The notes: generated from the letters alone by a model not told the origin. A stretch of DNA of 64,000 nucleotides from Sedimenticola sp. (GCA_026994195.1 JALWRH010000049.1:1-64000), one strand, 5' to 3'; shown: positions 1-10,828, counted from the first letter of the stretch. A program made the numbers and translations.

Positions 1-320
1 GGAAATCCGACTACGGCTCCCCGGAGAACGAGGAAGAATTCAAGGCGCTCTACGCCTATTCGCCCTACCACAACGTGAAGCAAGGCGTTTGCTATCCCCC
101 GACCCTGGTCACCACCGCCGATCACGACGACCGGGTGTTCCCCGCCCACAGTTTCAAGTTCACCGCCGCCCTGCAGGCGGCTCAGGCCTGTGACAATCCC
201 ATCCTCATCCGCATCGAAACCCGGGCAGGCCATGGCGCCGGCAAGCCCACCGGCAAGCGCATCGAGGAAGCGGCGGACATGCTGGCCTTCCTCGACTACT
301 TTCTGAAAGGCCGTCCATGA
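1..320 (+). CDS. Prolyl oligopeptidase family serine peptidase, C-terminal fragment (5' truncated by window edge)
   Basis: In-frame from nt 3: [13 protein letters not shown]...[27 protein letters not shown]...[16 protein letters not shown], typical S9A catalytic Asp/His region. Confidence 0.9.
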   Translation, partial: KSDYGSPENEEEFKALYAYSPYHNVKQGVCYPPTLVTTADHDDRVFPAHSFKFTAALQAAQACDNPILIRIETRAGHGAGKPTGKRIEEAADMLAFLDYFLKGRP

Positions 321-1432
321 ACGATCAGCCCTCGCGGCCTTCCATGAAATGGTCCATGCGCATGGGCAGCCTGGCAGGGATTCCTGTCTATATTCATGCC
401 ACTTTCCTCATTCTTCTGATCTGGATCGCCCTGAGCTACTGGCGCAGCGAGCAGAGTCTGGGGGCTGTAGTGCATGGCGTGGTTTTCATCCTGGCTCTGT
501 TTGGCTGCGTGGTCCTGCACGAGCTCGGCCACGCCCTTACAGCCCGGCGCTTCGGCATCCGAACGCGGGACATCACCCTGCTGCCCATCGGCGGCGTGGC
601 GTCCCTGGAGAAGATGCCGGACGATCCCAGGGAAGAGATCCTGGTGGCCCTGGCCGGGCCGGCGGTGAACATCGTCATCGCCGCCGCCTTGTGGCTATGG
701 CTGAGCCTGCAGGGAGCGATGCCAGCAGAAGGTATTGCGGCGCTGCTCCAGGGCAACATGCTGCAGCAACTCCTGGCCCTGAACCTGTTCCTGGCCCTGT
801 TCAACCTGCTGCCGGCTTTTCCCATGGACGGCGGGCGGGTATTGCGTGCGGTACTGGCCCTGCGCATGGATCATCTTAAGGCCACCCGGTCGGCGGCCGC
901 CATTGGCCAGGCCTTTGCATTGTGGCTGGGACTGGTCGGATTGCTGTACAACCCCTTCCTGCTGTTCATCGCCCTGTTCGTATGGATAGGCGCCATGGCG
1001 GAAGCCGGTTCAGAGGAAGTGAAAAGCCTGCTCCATGACAGCACCCTGGAACACGCCATCATCACCCATTTCGACACCCTGGCCCCGGACGATGCCCTGT
1101 CCCGGGCCATTCAGCTTACCCTGGAAGGCGTGCAAAAGGATTTTCCTGTCCTGGATCAGGGCGAGATCGTCGGCGTGCTCACCCAGGAAGACCTGCTGCG
1201 CGGTCTACAGGAACAAGGAGCCCTGGCTCCCGTGGCAAGCTACATGCACACCGGCATTCCCACAGCCGAAGTGAACGAACCCCTGGAAAAAGTCATGAAG
1301 GAACTGCAGGAATGCGACTGCCATATTCTCGCCGTGACCCGGAAGGGCAAGCTGGCGGGCATCATCAACATGGAGAACATCCTGGAACTGTTGCGCATCG
1401 AAGCCGCGCTAAAAAAGCAATCTCTGGGATAG
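317..1432 (+). CDS. Site-2 protease family (M50) membrane metalloprotease with C-terminal CBS domains
   Basis: HELGH zinc motif, [15 protein letters not shown] motif, multiple TM segments, CBS-like C-terminus; ATGA overlap with upstream gene. Confidence 0.9.
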   Translation: MNDQPSRPSMKWSMRMGSLAGIPVYIHATFLILLIWIALSYWRSEQSLGAVVHGVVFILALFGCVVLHELGHALTARRFGIRTRDITLLPIGGVASLEKMPDDPREEILVALAGPAVNIVIAAALWLWLSLQGAMPAEGIAALLQGNMLQQLLALNLFLALFNLLPAFPMDGGRVLRAVLALRMDHLKATRSAAAIGQAFALWLGLVGLLYNPFLLFIALFVWIGAMAEAGSEEVKSLLHDSTLEHAIITHFDTLAPDDALSRAIQLTLEGVQKDFPVLDQGEIVGVLTQEDLLRGLQEQGALAPVASYMHTGIPTAEVNEPLEKVMKELQECDCHILAVTRKGKLAGIINMENILELLRIEAALKKQSLG

Positions 1433-1437
1433 CCCAA

Positions 1438-1504
1438 GGGGTCGGCGTCAAATCAAGCAAGGCGGTGGATTCATTGCACGCCATCCTGATTTGACGCCGA
1501 CCCC
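1438..1504. repeat. 18-bp perfect inverted repeat (GGGGTCGGCGTCAAATCA ... TGATTTGACGCCGACCCC) with 31-nt loop between convergent genes
   Basis: Direct reading of both arms (1438-1455 and 1487-1504). Confidence 0.9.
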
Positions 1505-1509
1505 TCTAC

Positions 1510-4500
1510 TCATTCCTGTGCCAATACCTTGCCGATACGCTTCTTCATCACCCCGTAATACACCACGGGGATCACCACCAGGGTGAGGATGGTGGACACC
1601 AGCAGGCCAAAGATCAGGGCCACGGCCAGGCCGGAGAAGATGGGGTCATCGAGAATGAAGAACGCGCCCATCATAGCCGCCACAGCGGTGAGCACGATGG
1701 GCTTGGCGCGCACAGCGGCGGAACGCACCACGGCGGCTTCGAAGCTGGAGCCGGCGCGCACTTCCTGGTTGATGAAATCCACCAGCAGGATGGAGTTGCG
1801 CACGATGATCCCCGCCAGGGCGATCATACCGATCATGGAGGTGGCAGTGAACTGGGCGCCCAACAGGGCGTGACCGGGCAGGATGCCGATGACGGTCAGG
1901 GGAATGGGCGCCATGATGACCAGGGGCACCAGGTAGGAGCGGAACTGGGCCACCACCAACAGGTAGATGAGCAGCAATCCCACGGAATAGGCAATACCCA
2001 TGTCACGGAAGGTTTCATAAGTGACCTGCCACTCACCATCCCACTTGAGGCTGAACTCGTAGGGATTGGCGGGCTGGCTGAGGAACCACTGCACCGGCCC
2101 GTCCTTTTTCTTTAGCCGGGCGGATATGTCGAACATGCCATAGAGGGGGCTGTCGGTTCTGCCTGCCATGTCGCCCAGGACGTAGACCACGGGCAGCAGG
2201 TCTTTGTGATAAATGCTGTACTCCCGCTCGGAAGGCACCACGGAAACCACTTCGGACAAAGGTACGAAACTGCCATTGCGGCCACGGATCTTGAAAGCCA
2301 GCACCTGGTCCAGATCCGCCCGGGCCGCTTCGCTCAGGCGCACACGGATGGGCACGGCATATTTCAGGTTGGTGCCGTGGATGAAGGCCATGTCCTCCCC
2401 GTCCAGCACGGCGGACAGGGCCTTGGCCACATCCGCCTGGGAGATGCCCAGACGCGCTGCGCGCACCCGGTCCACCACTACCACGGCCTTGTCCGAAGGG
2501 AACTCCACGGAATCATCCACGTCCACGATATCCGGGGTTTCCTCGAACACGTCGCGCACTTTCTTGGCCGCCTCGATCTGTCCCTCGTAATCGATGCCAT
2601 AGATCTCCGCCACCAGAGGCGAGAGTACCGGCGGCCCCGGCGGCACTTCCACAATCTTGGCGTTGCCATCATAGCTGGAGGCAATGGCCTGCACCCTGTC
2701 GCGCACGGACAAGGCGATTTCATGGCTCTTGCGCTTGCGATGGTGCTTATCCACCAGGTTGACCTGGATATCCCCCAGGTAGGCGCCTTCGCGCAGGTAG
2801 TACTGACGCACCAGACCATTGAAGCTGATGGGCGCGGCAGTACCCGCATACACCTGGTAGTCCATCACTTCGGGAACCGTGGACAGATAAGCGGCGATCT
2901 CATTCAGGGTCAGACTGGTCTGCTCCAGGGAAGTGCCCTCGGGCATATCCAGCACCACTTGAAACTCGGACTTGTTGTCGAAGGGCAGCATTTTCATGAT
3001 GACCTGCTTACCCACCACCAGGGACACTGACGCGGCTATGAGTACCAGGATGCCGAACAACAACAGCCAGCGATTACGCCGGCCTTTGTTCTCATGCAGA
3101 AAAGGCCGCATGACCGCCCCGAAGAAGCGGTCCAGCCTGCCCCGTACAGCCTCCTCATGACCCACCGCCTTCCCCCCGGCCATATGCGCCAGCAAGTGAT
3201 TGGTAAGCCATGGAGTAAAAATAAACGCCACCGCCAGGGAAATGAGCATGCCCATGGAAGCATTGATGGGGATGGGACTCATGTAGGGTCCCATGAGGCC
3301 GGTAACGAAAGCCATGGGTAGCAGGGCGGCAATGACGGTGAAAGTGGCCAGGATAGTGGGGCCGCCCACCTCGTCCACTGCCAGGGGAATGGCTTCCATG
3401 AGTTTCTTTCCGCCCATGGCCAAATGCCGGTGGATATTCTCCACCACCACGATGGCGTCATCCACCAGGATGCCGATAGAGAAGATGAGCGCGAACAGGG
3501 AAACCCGGTTGAGGGTGAAGCCCCAGGCCCAGGAAGCGAACAGAGTGATGGCCAGAGTCACGGCCACCGCCGCACCCACAATGATGGCTTCGCGCCAGCC
3601 CAGGGCCAGCAGTACCAGCAGGATCACCGAGGAGGTGGCAAAAATAAGCTTGCTGATGAGCTTCTTTGCCTTAGCATCTGCGGTCTCGCCATAGTTGCGA
3701 GTGATGCTTACTTGCACATTGTCGGGGATGAAGATGCCCTTGAGTTCTTCAAAGCGCTTGATCACCCGCTGGGCAATCTGCACTGCATTGGTGCCGGGTT
3801 TCTTGGCCACGGCAATGGTGACTGCAGGGTACTCGCTGTCCAGGGCTTCAGGCGCTGCCGGGCCAGGTCCGGTCCAGACGTAATTTTTTGGCAGGTCGGG
3901 ACCTTCTTCCACCCGGGCCACATCGCGCAGATACACGGGCTTGCCATCCTTCATGCCAATGACCAGATCCGCCACTTCCGCGGGGCTGCTGAAGAACACA
4001 CCGGCCTGCACCAGGATCTCCCGGTTGTCCGCCGTGACCTTGATATTGTCCCGGGAAGCATTGCCGGCCTGCAGGGCCATACGCAGGTCATTGAGATCAA
4101 TGCTGTAGCCCGCCAGGGCCTGGGGATCAATGATGACCTTCACCGCCCGTTCCGGCGCGCCTATGGTATAGATGTCCCGGGTGCCGGGCACCCGCTTGAG
4201 TTCCGACTCGATGGCATGAGCCACCAGGCCCAGCTCGTAGGAACCCATGGCAGGATCCTTGCTCCACAGGGTGGCGCTGACGATGGGCACGTCATCGATA
4301 CCCTTGGGCTTTACGATAGGCTGGCCCACCCCCAGGTTGGGAGGCAGCCAGTCCAGCTTGGAGAAAATCTTGGAATACAGGCGCACAATGGCGTCGGTGC
4401 GGTCTTCCCCGACCTTGAACTGCACAGTGAGTACAGACATGCCCGGCAGGGAAGAGGAATACACATGCTTGATACCCTCGATCTCGGACAGAGCCTGTTC

Positions 4501-4725
4501 CGCCGGGGTGGACACCAGGCTTTCGACTTCTTTCGCCGCTGCGCCGGGGAAAGCAATGAACACATTGGCGAAGGTCACGTTGATCTGGGGCTCTTCCTCC
4601 CGGGGCGTGATCAGCACGGCGAACACGCCCAGCAGCAGTCCCAGCAGAGCCAGCAGCGGCGTGATCTGGGTGGACTGAAAACGCCTGGCAATGCTGCCAG
4701 AAATGCCCAGACGGCGTTTACTCAT
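1510..4725 (-). CDS. RND efflux transporter inner-membrane permease (AcrB/AcrF superfamily)
   Basis: 1071 aa, RND architecture, GILVDDAIVVVENIHRH, IPLTVIGILPGHALLGAQFTATSMIGMIALAGIIVRNSILLVDF. Confidence 0.92.
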   Translation of the reverse strand: MSKRRLGISGSIARRFQSTQITPLLALLGLLLGVFAVLITPREEEPQINVTFANVFIAFPGAAAKEVESLVSTPAEQALSEIEGIKHVYSSSLPGMSVLTVQFKVGEDRTDAIVRLYSKIFSKLDWLPPNLGVGQPIVKPKGIDDVPIVSATLWSKDPAMGSYELGLVAHAIESELKRVPGTRDIYTIGAPERAVKVIIDPQALAGYSIDLNDLRMALQAGNASRDNIKVTADNREILVQAGVFFSSPAEVADLVIGMKDGKPVYLRDVARVEEGPDLPKNYVWTGPGPAAPEALDSEYPAVTIAVAKKPGTNAVQIAQRVIKRFEELKGIFIPDNVQVSITRNYGETADAKAKKLISKLIFATSSVILLVLLALGWREAIIVGAAVAVTLAITLFASWAWGFTLNRVSLFALIFSIGILVDDAIVVVENIHRHLAMGGKKLMEAIPLAVDEVGGPTILATFTVIAALLPMAFVTGLMGPYMSPIPINASMGMLISLAVAFIFTPWLTNHLLAHMAGGKAVGHEEAVRGRLDRFFGAVMRPFLHENKGRRNRWLLLFGILVLIAASVSLVVGKQVIMKMLPFDNKSEFQVVLDMPEGTSLEQTSLTLNEIAAYLSTVPEVMDYQVYAGTAAPISFNGLVRQYYLREGAYLGDIQVNLVDKHHRKRKSHEIALSVRDRVQAIASSYDGNAKIVEVPPGPPVLSPLVAEIYGIDYEGQIEAAKKVRDVFEETPDIVDVDDSVEFPSDKAVVVVDRVRAARLGISQADVAKALSAVLDGEDMAFIHGTNLKYAVPIRVRLSEAARADLDQVLAFKIRGRNGSFVPLSEVVSVVPSEREYSIYHKDLLPVVYVLGDMAGRTDSPLYGMFDISARLKKKDGPVQWFLSQPANPYEFSLKWDGEWQVTYETFRDMGIAYSVGLLLIYLLVVAQFRSYLVPLVIMAPIPLTVIGILPGHALLGAQFTATSMIGMIALAGIIVRNSILLVDFINQEVRAGSSFEAAVVRSAAVRAKPIVLTAVAAMMGAFFILDDPIFSGLAVALIFGLLVSTILTLVVIPVVYYGVMKKRIGKVLAQE

Positions 4726-5806
4726 GACCGCCCTGCTCCCGTTCTGCGCGGCGCTGGTGCTTCAGTGCCACACCCGCCTTGATGGGATCGAGGAATACCC
4801 GGTCGCCTGCCTGCAGGCCGGAAAGCACTGTGACGATCTCCTCGCCCAGGGCCTCTCCCAGACGCACATAGCGGAAACGGATATGCTCCTCATCCTCATC
4901 CAGCACATACACGCCGGTCACTTCTGAACGATAGGCCACGGCGCTGGCAGGCACGGTCAGGGCCGGTGCAATGCCGGTTTCGAAAGCGGTCTTGACCAGC
5001 ATGCCGGGGAACAGATGCTCCACCTTTCTGGGCAGCATGAGCCGCAACTTGAACGTGTTGGAAGCCGGGTCGGCAAAAGGAAATATCGTCATGTCAGTAA
5101 CATCGATCCAGCGCCCGTCAGGCAATTGCACCCGGGCTTTTCCTTTGTTGCGGATAGCTATGATAAGGCTCTGGGGAACATCCACGGTCACGCGCAACTG
5201 CTCCAGAGAGATGCCGCTCATGAGAGGCTTGCCGGGATGCGCAACCTCACCCACCTGCACGTGGCGCTCGGTGACGATACCCTTGTAAGGGGCCGTAACG
5301 CGGGTATAGTTGAGTTGTTCCCGGGCCTGCTCCCGGGCCGCACGGGCCGCATCCAGTTTGGCCTTGGCCGTGTCCAGGGAGGCCTGGGCATTGTCCAGAT
5401 CAGAACGCGCCACCAGCTTCTTCGCAAACAGATCCTTGATGCGTTTGTAGTTGGAACGGGCATCAGCCAGCACCGCCGTGGCGGCGCGCAAATCGGCTTC
5501 CGCTTTCTTCAGGGTCGCCTGCTGCTCCGTATCCTTGAGCTTGACCAGCAGGGCGCCCGCCTCCACCACATCATCCACGTCATAATAAATAGCTTCCACC
5601 TGACCACTGGTCTGGGCGGAGATGGTGGACTGGTTGACCGCTTCCACTACGCCGTCAAGACGGAACACCCGGGGCACGGACACTTCCTCCACGATTGCCG
5701 TGGCAAGATTCTCTGCAGCAATAGCGCCCGCCCCAGAAACCAAAAGGCATAACAGCGCCGATACAAAAGACAAAGCACGCATGGGATGACTCAGCAAGTG
5801 TTTCAT
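4718..5806 (-). CDS. RND efflux periplasmic adaptor subunit (membrane fusion protein)
   Basis: Signal peptide, lipoyl/barrel-sandwich hybrid and coiled coil; overlaps RND permease start. Confidence 0.9.
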   Translation of the reverse strand: MKHLLSHPMRALSFVSALLCLLVSGAGAIAAENLATAIVEEVSVPRVFRLDGVVEAVNQSTISAQTSGQVEAIYYDVDDVVEAGALLVKLKDTEQQATLKKAEADLRAATAVLADARSNYKRIKDLFAKKLVARSDLDNAQASLDTAKAKLDAARAAREQAREQLNYTRVTAPYKGIVTERHVQVGEVAHPGKPLMSGISLEQLRVTVDVPQSLIIAIRNKGKARVQLPDGRWIDVTDMTIFPFADPASNTFKLRLMLPRKVEHLFPGMLVKTAFETGIAPALTVPASAVAYRSEVTGVYVLDEDEEHIRFRYVRLGEALGEEIVTVLSGLQAGDRVFLDPIKAGVALKHQRRAEREQGGHE

Positions 5807-5943
5807 AGTCTTGCAATATAGAGATACCGATTACCCTTATCAAGAACAATTATCAATCAAAATTCCCTGAAACCAACAGCGTATTACCCGCCAATGCGGT
5901 TACAATCAGCACAATTGCGGCAACCTGGAACGGCTCAATACTC

Positions 5944-7335
5944 ATGGATACTTATGATGCAGTGATCATCGGCAGCGGCCCAGGCGGTGAAGGCGCCGCC
6001 ATGCGCCTGGCCAAGGCCGGGCTGAAGGTGGCCGTGGTGGAAGAACAGGCCCAGGTGGGCGGCAACTGCACCCATCGCGGCACCATTCCCAGCAAGGCTC
6101 TGCGCCATGCCATACAGCTGCTGGCAGACTACCGCCACCATCCTCTGTTTGAGCACACCCTGTCCACCATGGACATTACCTGGCCCCAGCTGCTACGCAC
6201 CTCGGATCAGGTCATCGGCCAGCAGGTGAGCATGCAGCACCGTTATTACACCCGCAACGGCGTACACGTGGTGCATGGCCGTGGACGGTTCCTGAATGCC
6301 CATGAACTGGAAGTCACCCGCGCCGATAGCAGCACTTCAAAGCTTAAGGGAAAATACTTCATCATCGCCACCGGCTCCCGCCCCTGGCGGCCAGCCCAAC
6401 TGGATTTCTCCCATCCGGGAATCCGCGACAGCGATACCCTGCTGGACCTGGATCACACTCCACGGCGGGTGACCATTTTCGGCGCCGGAGTGATTGGTTG
6501 CGAATATGCCTCTATCTTCGCCAATCTTGACGTTAAAGTTAATCTGGTAAACACCCGGGACCGGCTGCTCTCCTTCCTCGACGACGAGGTGACGGATGCC
6601 CTGAGCTACCACTTGCGTGACCAGGGCGTACTGCTGCTGCACAACGAGGCCCTGGACAGAGTGGACACGGATCAGAAAGAAGTCACCCTGACTTGCAAAT
6701 CCGGCCGGGTGATACGCTCGGACATTCTGCTATGGGCCAATGGCCGTTCCGGCAACACCCTGGACATGGGTCTGGAAAACCTGGGAATCGGGATCAACAG
6801 CCGCGGCCAGATCGAAACCAATGAGCGCTTTCAGTCATCCCACGAGCACATCTTTGCCGTGGGCGATGTGGCGGGACCGCCGGGCCTGGCCTCGGCCTCC
6901 TATGACCAGGGGCGTTTCGTGGGCAGCTATATCGCCGAAGGAAAAGTGGACTGGCGCCTGGTGGACGAGGTACCCACAGGCATTTACACCAGCCCCGAAA
7001 TCAGCTCCCTGGGACGCACGGAAGCCGAGCTGACCCAGCAGAACGTGCCCTTCGAAGTGGGACGGGCGGAGTTCAAGAACCTGGCCCGGGCGCAGATATC
7101 CGGCCATACCACGGGCATGCTCAAGATTCTCTTTCACCGCGAGAGCCTGGAAATCCTGGGCATCCACTGTTTTGGCCAGGAAGCGGCAGAGATCATCCAT
7201 ATCGGCCAGGCCATCATGTCTCAGCCAGGCAAAGGCAACAACCTGCGCTATTTTGCCGAAACCACCTTCAACTACCCCACTATGGCGGAAGCCTATCGGG
7301 TAGCGGCGCTATATGGATTGAACCGGCTGAACTGA
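5944..7335 (+). CDS. sthA: Soluble (Si-specific) pyridine nucleotide transhydrogenase
   Basis: [34 protein letters not shown]...[19 protein letters not shown], flavoprotein disulfide reductase family lacking the CXXXXC redox pair (NCTHRGT). Confidence 0.93.
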   Translation: MDTYDAVIIGSGPGGEGAAMRLAKAGLKVAVVEEQAQVGGNCTHRGTIPSKALRHAIQLLADYRHHPLFEHTLSTMDITWPQLLRTSDQVIGQQVSMQHRYYTRNGVHVVHGRGRFLNAHELEVTRADSSTSKLKGKYFIIATGSRPWRPAQLDFSHPGIRDSDTLLDLDHTPRRVTIFGAGVIGCEYASIFANLDVKVNLVNTRDRLLSFLDDEVTDALSYHLRDQGVLLLHNEALDRVDTDQKEVTLTCKSGRVIRSDILLWANGRSGNTLDMGLENLGIGINSRGQIETNERFQSSHEHIFAVGDVAGPPGLASASYDQGRFVGSYIAEGKVDWRLVDEVPTGIYTSPEISSLGRTEAELTQQNVPFEVGRAEFKNLARAQISGHTTGMLKILFHRESLEILGIHCFGQEAAEIIHIGQAIMSQPGKGNNLRYFAETTFNYPTMAEAYRVAALYGLNRLN

Positions 7336-7368
7336 ATGGCATTGAGAAACCATACCATCCCAGACGGT

Positions 7369-7432
7369 TAGGCGGGACTTCAGTCCGACAATTCCCGGCG
7401 GCAGTTGTTGTGGAACTCAAGCTCGACCTACG
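7369..7432. repeat. Degenerate REP/BIME-like palindromic element
   Basis: TAGGCGGGACTTCAGTCCGACA...TTGTGGAACTCAAGCTCGACCTACG, diverged version of the paired element at 40041-40108. Confidence 0.6.
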
Positions 7433-7461
7433 AAAATGAAGAGCTCAGACGTCAGAAATCC

Positions 7462-7653
7462 TCATCTTGGCAGCCAGACGACCATGACCGCGCAGAGAAT
7501 CACCAGCAGCACGAACCAGATTACAAAACGCCTGCGCGCTCCCGCCCGATAACCCTTCTCCTGAAAATGCGACACCGCCCCGCAATGAGGACAGTGCGCC
7601 ACATCCGCGGGAATCTCTTTCCCGCAGTACAGGCATTTAACCCGGTCGGCCAT
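7462..7653 (-). CDS. Small zinc-ribbon membrane protein
   Basis: MADRVKCLYCGKEIPADVAHCPHCGAVSHF... CxxC-CxxC plus C-terminal TM segment. Confidence 0.7.
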   Translation of the reverse strand: MADRVKCLYCGKEIPADVAHCPHCGAVSHFQEKGYRAGARRRFVIWFVLLVILCAVMVVWLPR

Positions 7654-8836
7654 CGACGCGCGGCCGGATGAGTATCGGCGTATAGACCAGAACAAATGCA
7701 AGGAAGGCCAGTATCCAAAGCCCCCCTGCGATATTGATCCACAGGTTGAACTTCTCCATCATGAACAAAGGCCCCCCTACCCTGACGGCCGCCCCCAGAT
7801 TGAGCAGAGCAAAGGCAATGGGCATCAACGGGCCGGTATCATTGATGTTGCGCCCTGTATGACCCAGGGCCACCCGGGACATCATGCCCAAGGTGAGCAC
7901 GCCAATACCGCCAACAGTGATGGCATGCAGGGCGACCGCGTAGGGTAGCAGGTCGAAACCGGCCAGCCCCCGCAGGGCCAGCCCCAGCACCAGCCAGGCG
8001 TACCCCGTATGCAACACCCAAAGTATAGGCACCTGCCAGATGCCGTTGTTATACCATCCGGCCAGGCGTATGGCCTGTACCAGGGCCACAAGCAACAGCA
8101 ACGCACCGCCCAAGGGGCCATGAGGCCATGCCAGTTCGACCAGGGCCGCCGCGACCATGGTCACGAAAGTTGCCTTCTCCACCCAGGGGCGTACCTGCGA
8201 GCGCGCGCCAGGAACGGCTTTTTCCGTAAAGAAGGGCACCACCCGGCCAGCCACCAGCAACAGCACCAGCAACACCATATCCACCATCAGATAGACGCCC
8301 CGGGACCACAAACCTCTGCTCACGCCAAGGACGTCCAGATGCACCAGCAGATTGGCGAGAGTCATGCCAGCAAAAATCAGCAGGAACATGCGGTTGACCT
8401 TGTTCTGTCCGTACCACAGCGGCCGCCACAACGACCAGCCCACCAGGGGGATGAAAGCCAGATCCACCAGGGCCACCAGGGGAGCCGGCAATCCCGGCGT
8501 AACCACCATCAGGCGCGCCAGCAGCCATACCAGAGAAAGCATCACCAGCGTACGCCCCACGGGCACAGCCATTCCTGTCCAGTTCTTGACCGCCGTGAGC
8601 AGAAAACCCGCTATCACCGCAGCAGCATAGCCAAACAGCATTTCATGGGCATGCCATTCCACCAGAGTGAAATACCCCCCGGCAGGCACCACCCCCTGCC
8701 ACAGAGCCAGCCACAGGCCCAAGAGCACCAGAGCAGAAATACCTGCGGCAAGAAAAAAGGGACGGAAGCCCAGGGCAAAGAGCGCGAAGCGCCCGGTTCT
8801 GCGCATGACCGGCGGTTCGCCAATCTGTAAAGACAT
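7637..8836 (-). CDS. nnrS: NnrS family heme/copper membrane protein (nitric oxide related)
   Basis: 12-TM like, FALGFRPFFLAAG, EWHAHEMLFGYAAAVIAGFLLTAVKNWTG, HAITVGGIGVLTLGMMSRVALGHTGR. Confidence 0.93.
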   Translation of the reverse strand: MSLQIGEPPVMRRTGRFALFALGFRPFFLAAGISALVLLGLWLALWQGVVPAGGYFTLVEWHAHEMLFGYAAAVIAGFLLTAVKNWTGMAVPVGRTLVMLSLVWLLARLMVVTPGLPAPLVALVDLAFIPLVGWSLWRPLWYGQNKVNRMFLLIFAGMTLANLLVHLDVLGVSRGLWSRGVYLMVDMVLLVLLLVAGRVVPFFTEKAVPGARSQVRPWVEKATFVTMVAAALVELAWPHGPLGGALLLLVALVQAIRLAGWYNNGIWQVPILWVLHTGYAWLVLGLALRGLAGFDLLPYAVALHAITVGGIGVLTLGMMSRVALGHTGRNINDTGPLMPIAFALLNLGAAVRVGGPLFMMEKFNLWINIAGGLWILAFLAFVLVYTPILIRPRVDGRPG

Positions 8837-8895
8837 ATTGGAACACTCCTGAGTAATATGGGCGCCTATCTTCCCCGCCCCTTTAGAGCCTTTCC

Positions 8896-8909
8896 TTGAC
8901 GTTCCTCAA
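8896..8909. promoter_or_regulatory. Putative FNR/Anr-type box TTGACGTTCCTCAA
   Basis: TTGA-N6-TCAA in the divergent nnrS/ubiT intergenic region. Confidence 0.5.
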
Positions 8910-8943
8910 ATGGCAACCGGGACAGACGTGGCAAACTTGCGCC

Positions 8944-9453
8944 ATGATTACACGACTGCCCATGCCATTTTCCCCGCCCTCTGCCGGGGCATTGCTGCGC
9001 CTGCCGGGAAAGCTGCTGCCCGTAAGGCTGCATTCCCGGGGGCTGACCCTGATCCTGAACCGCCTGCTGGCAGATCCCATCGCCAATGGTGAACTGGATT
9101 TCCTCCAGGATCGCGTGCTGCGTATCGAGGTCATGGATCTGGCGCTGGACTACCGCCTCACCCTGCGCAACGGCAAACTGGCCGCAGCGCCCAGGGGAGC
9201 CCAGGAAGACGTGCGTTTCGGTGGCGATGCCCGGGAGTTTCTGCTCCTGGCACTGAACGAAGAAGATCCGGACACCCTGTTCTTCCAGCGCCGCCTGCAG
9301 CTGGAGGGAGACACGGAACTGGGTCTGGAGATCAAGAATCTCCTCTACTCCCTGGAGGAAGACCTGCTTCCCGATCCCCTGCACCGGATCGCCAGTCAGT
9401 TCAGCAGGCTGCTGGGCAGGCCCGGGGAGCCGCAAACGCTCGGGGATTCATGA
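8944..9453 (+). CDS. ubiT: Ubiquinone anaerobic biosynthesis accessory factor UbiT (SCP2 domain)
   Basis: ...NEEDPDTLFFQRRLQLEGDTELGLEIKNLL..., recognisable UbiT/YhbT signature; start set at MITRLPMPF. Confidence 0.88.
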   Translation: MITRLPMPFSPPSAGALLRLPGKLLPVRLHSRGLTLILNRLLADPIANGELDFLQDRVLRIEVMDLALDYRLTLRNGKLAAAPRGAQEDVRFGGDAREFLLLALNEEDPDTLFFQRRLQLEGDTELGLEIKNLLYSLEEDLLPDPLHRIASQFSRLLGRPGEPQTLGDS

Positions 9454-10614
9454 ATCCCGCACAGCGGACGGAACGGCGGGCTCTCTTTCAAAAGCAGTCA
9501 TTAGCTCCCGCAACACGCGCATCAGCTCCAACTGGCTGCCCACGCCAATCTTCTTGAATACCGACTGACGCTGCGACTGCACAGTGGCCACCGAGCGGCT
9601 GATCCGTACCGCGTACTGGACGGGCCTGATACCGTTAGCCAGGGCATTGACCAGAGATGCTTCGGCCGGGGTGAGCCCATACAGTGCGCGGAGGATGCCA
9701 TGGTCCACAGTGACCTGGCGCAGGGGGTCGATGATGACAATCGCGGCCACCCGCAAGGCATCCATCCAGGGAAACGGCGGCTCTTGAAGAGGCACAGGCA
9801 GGGCCAGCAGTTGATGAACACCCGAATCGGAGCCTTCCCCCACCAGAGAACATCCCTGAACCGCCTGCCCTTCCTTCCCCAATGCGGAGGCCATCAGACG
9901 CTCCAGGGTGTGGTTGTCACCGCTGGAAGCCGCGCATAGGCGCCAGTCATGGGCATCCAGTATCTGTCCCTGCTCCAGAAGCGCCTCGGCCTGCACATTG
10001 GCCTGAACGATCTTGCCCTGCTCATCGATGATAATGGTGGCGCCTCCCCTTGGCGCATTGGCCCGGCTTTCCGCCGTTTCCACGATCAGACGCTCATAAA
10101 GCCGTTCAGTAAAACGCATCATCTGCCGAATTTCCGGCATGAGCACGGCCAGCTGCAACACCTGGTCTCCGGAATAATTGTCCTGCTTTGAGCTTCGGAA
10201 AAACTTCAGCAGGGTACGGTAGTCCTCCCCATATAGGGAAATCCCCGCCATCAGGTATTCCAGTCCCAGGGTACTCAGTACCTCCTGATAGAAACGGGTT
10301 GTACGCATCTTCTCCTGGGAAACAATATCCGTACCCAGCACCACACCTTTTCCCAGATAGTTGGCGGGCCAGCGCTCCGGCAATGCAGCGGTAAACCATT
10401 CACTCTCTTCAAATTCACAGCGCACTTCCTGGGACATTTCAAAATCCGGTGAATGGCTTTTGAGAATGTCATGATCCTGATCCCGCGTGATCATCATGAT
10501 TCCCGCTTCGCTGTCGGTGCTGGACTTGATCAGTCCAATCAGGTCATTCCACGAATCTTCAGAGAAAGGAATCCTGTGTAACGTCTCCCTGAAGGAGAGC
10601 ATGTCGATATTCAT
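9448..10614 (-). CDS. LuxR-family helix-turn-helix regulator with N-terminal sensor region
   Basis: C-terminal LTPAEASLVNALANGIRPVQYAVRISRSVATVQSQRQSVFKKIGV; PAS-like centre; start at MNIDML or upstream to 10668. Confidence 0.8.
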   Translation of the reverse strand: MNIDMLSFRETLHRIPFSEDSWNDLIGLIKSSTDSEAGIMMITRDQDHDILKSHSPDFEMSQEVRCEFEESEWFTAALPERWPANYLGKGVVLGTDIVSQEKMRTTRFYQEVLSTLGLEYLMAGISLYGEDYRTLLKFFRSSKQDNYSGDQVLQLAVLMPEIRQMMRFTERLYERLIVETAESRANAPRGGATIIIDEQGKIVQANVQAEALLEQGQILDAHDWRLCAASSGDNHTLERLMASALGKEGQAVQGCSLVGEGSDSGVHQLLALPVPLQEPPFPWMDALRVAAIVIIDPLRQVTVDHGILRALYGLTPAEASLVNALANGIRPVQYAVRISRSVATVQSQRQSVFKKIGVGSQLELMRVLRELMTAFEREPAVPSAVRDS

Positions 10615-10828
10615 GTGTACCTCCGGATGACTGGCATCCTTTTCCTGAAGCGGTACGGCGGGCTTCACTGCAATGGGTTTTCCCTATTTCAAAAAAGTAT
10701 AGGACATCTTTCCCAGCATGCCCGGATACAGTAATGGCAAGCCATTGAAGACCCTGGTGCCACCAGAGGCTCCCCGAATGAACCCACCCTGCTTCCTTGC
10801 GAGTCAATTCCAGGATTCTATGCTCGAC

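Noticed and set aside
3424-4782. 452-aa plus-strand ORF
   Set aside because: Antisense to the RND permease gene, which is clearly real.
10519-10534. TTGATCAGTCCAATCA as an FNR box
   Set aside because: Inside the LuxR-family coding region and spacing does not match TTGA-N6-TCAA.
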